The notes below the pieces were generated by a model, which did not search any database, had not been told where the DNA came from, and saw only the letters and a program-made list of their open reading frames with translations. Shown one piece after another: positions 12,661-17,174 of a stretch of 17,174 nt of DNA. The DNA lies in contig QGUR01000065.1 of NCBI GenBank assembly GCA_003242205.1, positions 1 to 17,174 of the forward strand. Reading direction: 5' to 3'. Numbering within the stretch: the first letter of the stretch is position 1; each line of letters opens with the position of its first letter. This DNA comes from Chloroflexota bacterium (GTDB lineage Bacteria; Chloroflexota; Anaerolineae; Aggregatilineales; Phototrophicaceae). Both the position numbers and the translations under genes were made by a program.

Positions 12661-13653
12661 ATGGCAACACAAAAAGTGAAAGTAGACAAAGCACGTCTGC
12701 TGGACTGGTACCGGCAGATTGTGCTGATTCGGGAGTTTGAGGACCGCTGCGACGAGCTTTACCGTGAGAAGAAGATCACGGGCGTCTATTTACACCTGTA
12801 CAGCGGTCATGAAGCCACCGGCGTGGGCGCTGTGGCGGCGCTGCAGGAACACGACCACGTCATCACGGCGTATCGCGATCATGGTATCGCGCTGGCGCGC
12901 GGCGTCGATCCCAATCCGTTGATGGCGGAAATGATGGGCAAGCGAACCGGCGTCAGCGGCGGCAAGGGCGGTTCGATGCATCTGGCGTCGCGCGAGCACA
13001 ACTTCTGGGGCGGATACGCCATCGTCGGCGGGCATCTGCCGCTGGCGGCGGGCATCGCGCTCGAGTCGCGTTACAACAATAAGGATGCCGTCGTTCTCTG
13101 CTTCCTCGGCGATGGAGCGACCAACAACGGTTATTTCCATGAGGCCGTCAATCTGAGCGCGGTCTGGGATTTGCCGGTTGTCTGGCTGATCGAAAACAAT
13201 CTGTATGGTATGGGCACGCCGGTCGAGGTCGCCAGCGGCCAGCCGGAACTGCACAAGCGCGCGATTGCCTACGGAATCAAGGACGCCGGGCGCGTCGACG
13301 GCCAGAACGTCGTCGAAGTCTATGAGGCGGCCAGCGAAGCGGTGGAATACGCGCGCAAGAATGGCCCGGTTTTGCTCGAAGCGATCACCTTCCGCTACAA
13401 GGGCCACGGCGTTTCCGACCGCGCCTACAGCGAGCGCGTTGAAGAACTGGCGCAATGGCAAGCGCGCGACCCGATCATCGTCACGCGCGAGATACTGACG
13501 GGCCGGTTCAAGAATGTTGAGGCCGAACTGGACAAGATTGACGCCGAAGTCAAGACGATCATCGACAGAGCGGTCGAGTATGCCGAGAACAGCCCGGCGC
13601 CCACGTACGAAGACCTGATCAGGAACGTGTATGTAGAGGATGCGAATGGCTGA
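12661..13653 (+). CDS. pdhA: Pyruvate dehydrogenase E1 component, alpha subunit
   Basis: With the beta subunit, this thiamine-diphosphate enzyme decarboxylates pyruvate and passes the acetyl group to the lipoyl domain of E2. The 330 residues fit the bacterial E1 alpha size, and the ATG at 12661 follows a strong AGGAG. Visible motifs are REFEDRCDELY (24-34), the substrate-side AYRDHG (70-75), GGKGGSMHLAS (100-110) and the thiamine-diphosphate/Mg motif beginning GDGATNNGYFHEA (150-162) and ending IENN (177-180). The loop FRYKGHGVSD (244-253) matches the family active-site loop. GGSMHLASREHNFWGGYAIV resembles the pyruvate rather than the branched-chain type, but a 2-oxo acid or acetoin dehydrogenase cannot be fully excluded. 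It is the first gene of the operon and overlaps pdhB by 8 bases. Confidence 0.92.
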   Translation: MATQKVKVDKARLLDWYRQIVLIREFEDRCDELYREKKITGVYLHLYSGHEATGVGAVAALQEHDHVITAYRDHGIALARGVDPNPLMAEMMGKRTGVSGGKGGSMHLASREHNFWGGYAIVGGHLPLAAGIALESRYNNKDAVVLCFLGDGATNNGYFHEAVNLSAVWDLPVVWLIENNLYGMGTPVEVASGQPELHKRAIAYGIKDAGRVDGQNVVEVYEAASEAVEYARKNGPVLLEAITFRYKGHGVSDRAYSERVEELAQWQARDPIIVTREILTGRFKNVEAELDKIDAEVKTIIDRAVEYAENSPAPTYEDLIRNVYVEDANG

Positions 13654-14626
13654 AAAGAACTTACCAATGCGCGAAGCCCTGCGCGCCGCGCTGCACGAGG
13701 AAATGGTGCGTGACGAGAGAGTATTCGTCATGGGCGAGGAAGTTGGCGCATGGCAGGGCACGCACCGCGTAACACGAGGCTTTCTGGAGGAATTTGGCCC
13801 CAAACGTGTGCGCGACACACCTATCAGCGAGATGGCGATTGCCGGTGCGGCGGTCGGCGCGGCGATGGCCGGCCTGCGCCCTGTGGCCGAAATCATGACG
13901 ATCAACTTCGCGTTCCTGGCGTTCGACGCGCTGATCAATCACGCCGCCAAAATCCACTATATGTTCAACGGCCAGTTTAGAGTGCCGATGGTTTTGCGCG
14001 CGGCCACGGGCTGGGGCAATCAGGCGACTGCCACCCATTCGCATACGCCAGAGCCGGTCTTCGCGCATTTCCCTGGCCTGTACGTGGCGATGCCGTCCAC
14101 CCCGGCAGATGCCAAGGGGATGCTGAAGGCCGCCATCCGCGATGATAATCCGGTCCTGTTCAGTGAAGTCATCGCGCTGTATCCCAAACCGGGGCCGGTT
14201 CCCGATGACCCTGATTTTCTCATTCCGATTGGCAAGAGCGACATCAAGCGCGAAGGCGACGATGTAACGATCGTGACCATCGGGCGCGGCGTTGAGTGGT
14301 CGCTACAGGCCGCCGAAAGCCTTGCCAAAGAGGGTATTGAATGCGAGGTCATCGACCTGCGCTGGCTGCGTCCCCTCGACATGGAACCGGTTATTGAAAG
14401 TTTCAAGAAAACCAACCGCTGCGTTGTGGTGGAAGAATGTCTGCCTCACTTTAGTCTGGGCAGCGAAATCGCGGCGCAGATCCAGGAAAAGGCGTTCGAC
14501 TACATGGACGCGCCCGTCAAGCGCGTCAGCGCCATGGACGTACCGCTGCCGTATGCGCGCGACATCGAACTGATGGCGTTGCCGGATACGCAGAAGGTCA
14601 TTAATGCGGTCAAAGAGGTGCTGTGA
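13646..14626 (+). CDS. pdhB: Pyruvate dehydrogenase E1 component, beta subunit
   Basis: This subunit forms the alpha2-beta2 E1 with pdhA and supplies the cofactor-activating glutamate. I choose ATG 13646 (326 residues) because AGAGGA (13635-13640) is 5 bases upstream; the ATG at 13640 overlaps that site. The start lies inside the end of pdhA, an 8-base overlap implying translational coupling. Motifs are VFVMGEEVG (26-34), RVRDTPISE with E62 as the likely thiamine-contact glutamate, the active-site THSHTPE (130-136) and PGLYVAMPSTPADAKGML (143-160). The C-terminal transketolase domain has EVIDLRWLRPLD, typical of E1 beta. The His in THSHTPE stands where many relatives read HSQ, a mild variation. 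Nothing suggests truncation. Confidence 0.93.
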   Translation: MAEKNLPMREALRAALHEEMVRDERVFVMGEEVGAWQGTHRVTRGFLEEFGPKRVRDTPISEMAIAGAAVGAAMAGLRPVAEIMTINFAFLAFDALINHAAKIHYMFNGQFRVPMVLRAATGWGNQATATHSHTPEPVFAHFPGLYVAMPSTPADAKGMLKAAIRDDNPVLFSEVIALYPKPGPVPDDPDFLIPIGKSDIKREGDDVTIVTIGRGVEWSLQAAESLAKEGIECEVIDLRWLRPLDMEPVIESFKKTNRCVVVEECLPHFSLGSEIAAQIQEKAFDYMDAPVKRVSAMDVPLPYARDIELMALPDTQKVINAVKEVL

Positions 14627-15924
14627 TGGCTCAACCGATTAAGATGCCGCAACTGGGATCGGATATGACGGAGGGCACGCTGCTGAACTGGCTGAAGAAC
14701 GTTGGCGATCAGATCAGCAGCGGCGACATCATCGCCGAAATCGAAACCGACAAGGCGACGGTGGAAGTGCCGTCGGAAGTGTCGGGTACGATTCTCGAAC
14801 TCATCGGCAAGCCCGGCGACACGCTGACGGTTGGTTCGGTGATCGGCTATGCCGGTGAGCCAGGCGAGCAGCCTCCGAGCGGCGGCGCGGACCAAGCGGC
14901 GCAGGACAATGGCGCGGCCCCGGCGCAACAGGAAGCCCAGCCGGCAGTCGAGACCGCGCAGGCCGAACCCGCACCTCAGGCCGCACAGCCGGCTGCCGCA
15001 GCCGCGCCGGAAACCGCTGACGGCAATTTGCCCGACGGCGTCAAGGCGTCGCCGATTGCGCGCCGGATTGCCCGCGAACGCGGCATTGATCTGCGACAGG
15101 TGAAGGGCACGGGGCCAAACGGGCGCATTACACGGGCTGACGTCGAGAATTTCACGCCGGAAGCGGCTCCTGCCGCCGCGGCGGGCGTTGCCATTCCCGC
15201 GGCGACGTATGGCGAAATACCGAGCGGGCCGGATGTCGAAATCATCGACACCAGTCGCCTGCGGTCGCGCATTGCCCAGCGCATGGTACAGAGCAAGCAG
15301 CAGGTGCCGCATTTCTACGTCACGACCGAAGTCGATGTGGAGGCCATGCTCAACCTGCGCAAGCAGCTCAACGCTTCCGTGACCGACGACGCGCAGAAAG
15401 TCACGGTCAACGACTTGATCGTCAAGGCGACCGCGCTGGCGCTGCGGCAGTATCCCAATCTGAACTCGCACTTCTATGGCGACAAGATCGTGCGCCACAA
15501 GCGCATCAACATCGGTATTGCCGTTGCGCTTGAAGGCGGCGGGCTGATCAATGTGGTCGCCAAAGATGCGGACAAGACCGCGCTCGGCACGCTGGCGGCG
15601 CAAAACAAGGAAATGATCGCCCGCGCCCGTGAAGGCAAGGTCAAACCCGACGACGTTCAGGGGAGCACGTTCACCGTCTCCAATCTGGGTGGTTTCGACG
15701 TCGATGTATTCCAGGCCATCGTCAACCCGCCGGAAGCGGGTATTCTGGCCGTCGGCACGGCGAAGAAAGTGCCGGTCGTCAACGAAGACGGCACGATTGG
15801 CGTTGGCCATCGCATGAAGCTGACGGTCAGCGTCGATCACCGCGTCAGCGATGGCGCAGAGGGCGCGGAATTCCTGCAGGCGCTCAAGGCCCTCATCGAA
15901 AACCCGATGCGGCTGGTGCTGTAA
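14626..15924 (+). CDS. pdhC: Pyruvate dehydrogenase E2 (dihydrolipoamide acetyltransferase)
   Basis: E2 carries the acetyl group on a lipoyl arm and transfers it to coenzyme A; its trimers build the core of the complex. The ATG at 14626 shares one base with the pdhB stop (TGATG), with GAGG (14615-14618) 7 bases ahead, so translation is coupled. The 432 residues contain one lipoyl domain (1-78) with the lipoylated K43 in IETDKATVEVP, an Ala/Pro/Gln/Glu linker (about 80-135), the peripheral subunit-binding domain (about 139-176, VKASPIARRIARERGIDL and then GTGPNGRITRADV) and the catalytic domain (about 205-432), which ends with the acetyltransferase motif DHRVSDG (H405, D409). VSNLGGFDVDVFQAIVNPPE (351-370) is typical of E2. 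No E3 gene follows; the dihydrolipoamide dehydrogenase must be encoded elsewhere. The substrate class follows from pdhA. Confidence 0.94.
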   Translation: MAQPIKMPQLGSDMTEGTLLNWLKNVGDQISSGDIIAEIETDKATVEVPSEVSGTILELIGKPGDTLTVGSVIGYAGEPGEQPPSGGADQAAQDNGAAPAQQEAQPAVETAQAEPAPQAAQPAAAAAPETADGNLPDGVKASPIARRIARERGIDLRQVKGTGPNGRITRADVENFTPEAAPAAAAGVAIPAATYGEIPSGPDVEIIDTSRLRSRIAQRMVQSKQQVPHFYVTTEVDVEAMLNLRKQLNASVTDDAQKVTVNDLIVKATALALRQYPNLNSHFYGDKIVRHKRINIGIAVALEGGGLINVVAKDADKTALGTLAAQNKEMIARAREGKVKPDDVQGSTFTVSNLGGFDVDVFQAIVNPPEAGILAVGTAKKVPVVNEDGTIGVGHRMKLTVSVDHRVSDGAEGAEFLQALKALIENPMRLVL

Positions 15925-15945
15925 ACCTGTATGGGATAGCAAGCG

Positions 15946-15983
15946 GGGCCTTCGTCGTATCGCGGCGAAGGCCCTTTTCGTTT
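15946..15983 (+). terminator. Intrinsic terminator of the pdhABC operon
   Basis: GGGCCTTCG (15946-15954) pairs perfectly with CGAAGGCCC (15966-15974) across an 11-base loop, and is followed by TTTTCGTTT. It starts 22 bases after the pdhC stop. On the minus strand no T-run follows, so it mainly serves the pdh operon and not the convergent glycosyltransferase gene. Confidence 0.9.
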
Positions 15984-17174
15984 CTAGGGAAGGCTTCCGG
16001 CGTCAAAAGCATACAGGGTGTAGGAACCCAGGCCATCGCTCCAGATGGGTACAAGCCCTTCCGGGCCGGATACGTCGAAGGCGGCGTTCGCGTCCTGAGC
16101 CTGTGCTTCGGCCAGCAAAAACTCAAGGCCTGTCTCCCAGACTAGGAGATAGTCGGCCCCCTGCTCGCGCAGCGCTGACACCGCCCGCGTGCTGGAGCCG
16201 GTGCTTGAATATGCGCGTGCCCATGTATCGAGCAGTAGATCGCCGCGGCAGACCACAGTTTCGGGGCAACCATAGGCGCGCGGTTCCCACAGAAACACGA
16301 CTTCACTATCAGGCGGAAGGTCGGCTAGCGCCCGCATTGCCAGAGCGCGAGTTCCCAGATTGTTATCTTCAAAACTCGACCGGTCGATGATGTTGAGGGC
16401 ATACGCAAAAGCGCCTTCGCGCCAAGTCAGCCGCGTCATGTCGAGCGCTGCCAGCAGAAGCGTTCCCGCGAACACGGCGCGCACCACGAAGCCCAGATAG
16501 ACAGGTTTGCGCGGCAGAAACTCCAGCCCGTGCAGGCCAAGTGCGCCTGCAGCTACCGCGACCGGCAGGGCCATCGCCATGAGCCGCGTTTGCGCGCCAA
16601 TCGCAGTCAGCGCTGCCATGACCATCCACACTATTAGGAGCGGAAGCCCGATCAGGGCGCAGTTGATTGCCAGGTGGCGGCTCCGGGCCGGCAGCCACGG
16701 CCATGCGGGGATCAAGAGCAAGGGCGCGAGGAGCAGCCACGGGCCGGAGGTGAAAGAGAAGTAAACGCCTTTTTCAACGCCGAAGATGGTCGCTGCAATT
16801 GGAAGAAAGATCAGCGCCAGATAATCACCTGTCGCCAGAAAGCTCTGCCCGGTTGCGCTGAACGCAGCCGCCCGCTCGGCGTTCCAGCCGGGGCCGCCGA
16901 ACAGAAAGGGATAAACCGGATTGCCGTAGAGCAGCGCGCCTCTCACCATCCACGGCGCGAAGGTGACCAGCGCCACGCCGCCCGCGAGCAGCAGCGGGCG
17001 CAGCGCGCGCGATCGCGCTTCTACAACGATCATGGCCGCCAGCCCGATCGCCAGCAGGCCGGCGGTGTACTTTGTACCCGCGCCAAAACCCAGCGCCACG
17101 CCGGCGTCAACCAGCCATCCCCTCCCGCGATGTTCGCGCCAATTCACCCCCTCGACCAATACCGCCGCGCCATA
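15984..17174 (-). CDS. Membrane glycosyltransferase, GT39/ArnT-like (5' end outside the window)
   Basis: The minus-strand frame stays open to the window end, so the N-terminal part, with the usual catalytic acidic residues, is missing; a TTG at 17159 is unlikely to be the true start. The 396 visible residues hold about seven or eight hydrophobic segments, including one with GFGAGTKYTAGLLAIG, matching the G-x-x-x-x-T-K-Y pattern of GT39-like (PMT/ArnT) lipid-linked sugar transferases, and GNPVYPFLFGGPG, a loop motif common in Chloroflexota members. The last about 130 residues are soluble and probably lie outside the membrane; they contain LPPDSEVVFLWEPRAYGC and a second Cys nine residues on that could form a disulfide. 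Such proteins move sugar from a polyprenyl-phosphate donor onto lipid, glycan or protein; the acceptor here is unknown. It is convergent with the pdh operon. Confidence 0.8.
   Translation of the reverse strand, partial: YGAAVLVEGVNWREHRGRGWLVDAGVALGFGAGTKYTAGLLAIGLAAMIVVEARSRALRPLLLAGGVALVTFAPWMVRGALLYGNPVYPFLFGGPGWNAERAAAFSATGQSFLATGDYLALIFLPIAATIFGVEKGVYFSFTSGPWLLLAPLLLIPAWPWLPARSRHLAINCALIGLPLLIVWMVMAALTAIGAQTRLMAMALPVAVAAGALGLHGLEFLPRKPVYLGFVVRAVFAGTLLLAALDMTRLTWREGAFAYALNIIDRSSFEDNNLGTRALAMRALADLPPDSEVVFLWEPRAYGCPETVVCRGDLLLDTWARAYSSTGSSTRAVSALREQGADYLLVWETGLEFLLAEAQAQDANAAFDVSGPEGLVPIWSDGLGSYTLYAFDAGSLP

Noticed and set aside
14500..15942. A 480-codon open frame on the minus strand across all of pdhC
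   Set aside because: Its product is a His/Arg-rich sequence with no recognisable motif, while the plus strand encodes a complete E2 with all catalytic motifs. Long antisense frames are expected in GC-rich DNA.
1..17174. A mobile element, defence island, CRISPR array or biosynthetic cluster
   Set aside because: No transposase, integrase, direct-repeat array, nuclease, toxin-antitoxin pair or synthase genes were seen; composition and gene content look like ordinary chromosome.

Overview
The window is a GC-rich, gene-dense piece of bacterial chromosome. It holds eleven complete protein genes and two that are cut by the window edges. I see no tRNA, rRNA, CRISPR array, insertion sequence or phage gene. 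No gene-free stretch exceeds 300 bases; the longest is 12434-12660 (227 bases), which holds a hairpin and a promoter. The gene mix suggests a Chloroflexota bacterium, perhaps Anaerolineae-like: a TIGR04076 protein, a membrane protein ending in a helix-hairpin-helix domain, a GT39-like membrane glycosyltransferase, and several GTG/TTG starts. This is an inference from family resemblance, not a computed placement.

Left part (1-4200, mostly + strand): the C-terminal end of a helical protein lies 6 bases before dprA (DNA-processing protein for natural transformation) and is probably co-transcribed with it. Next comes a GH1 beta-glycosidase with its own promoter. It is convergent with a CDF metal-efflux transporter; the two genes share the four bases TTAA for their stop codons. 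The transporter carries an unusual triple C-terminal domain.

Middle (4200-8150): a divergent promoter region drives the CDF gene leftwards and a short-chain dehydrogenase rightwards. The dehydrogenase is convergent with a small TIGR04076 protein. A GH2 glycoside hydrolase starts from TTG behind a good promoter and ends at a 27-base palindrome, which separates it from the next, oppositely oriented genes.

Right-middle (8150-11130, - strand): malQ (4-alpha-glucanotransferase), then a single-domain response regulator with its own promoter and a hairpin leader, then an SGNH/GDSL esterase. Together with GH1 and GH2, malQ gives the region an intracellular saccharide-breakdown theme, although the three genes are not one operon.

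Right part (11135-17174): a two-helix membrane protein with a long acidic Pro/Glu/Thr linker and a C-terminal HhH domain is followed by a terminator-like repeat. Then comes the pyruvate dehydrogenase operon pdhA-pdhB-pdhC (E1 alpha, E1 beta, E2) with overlapping reading frames, closed by a classic intrinsic terminator. No E3 gene is present. The window ends inside a convergent membrane glycosyltransferase.

I found no clearly new multi-gene system. The points most worth a second look are the membrane-tethered HhH protein, the CDF protein with three C-terminal repeats and an Asn in its metal site, and several perfect inverted repeats in promoter or leader regions.
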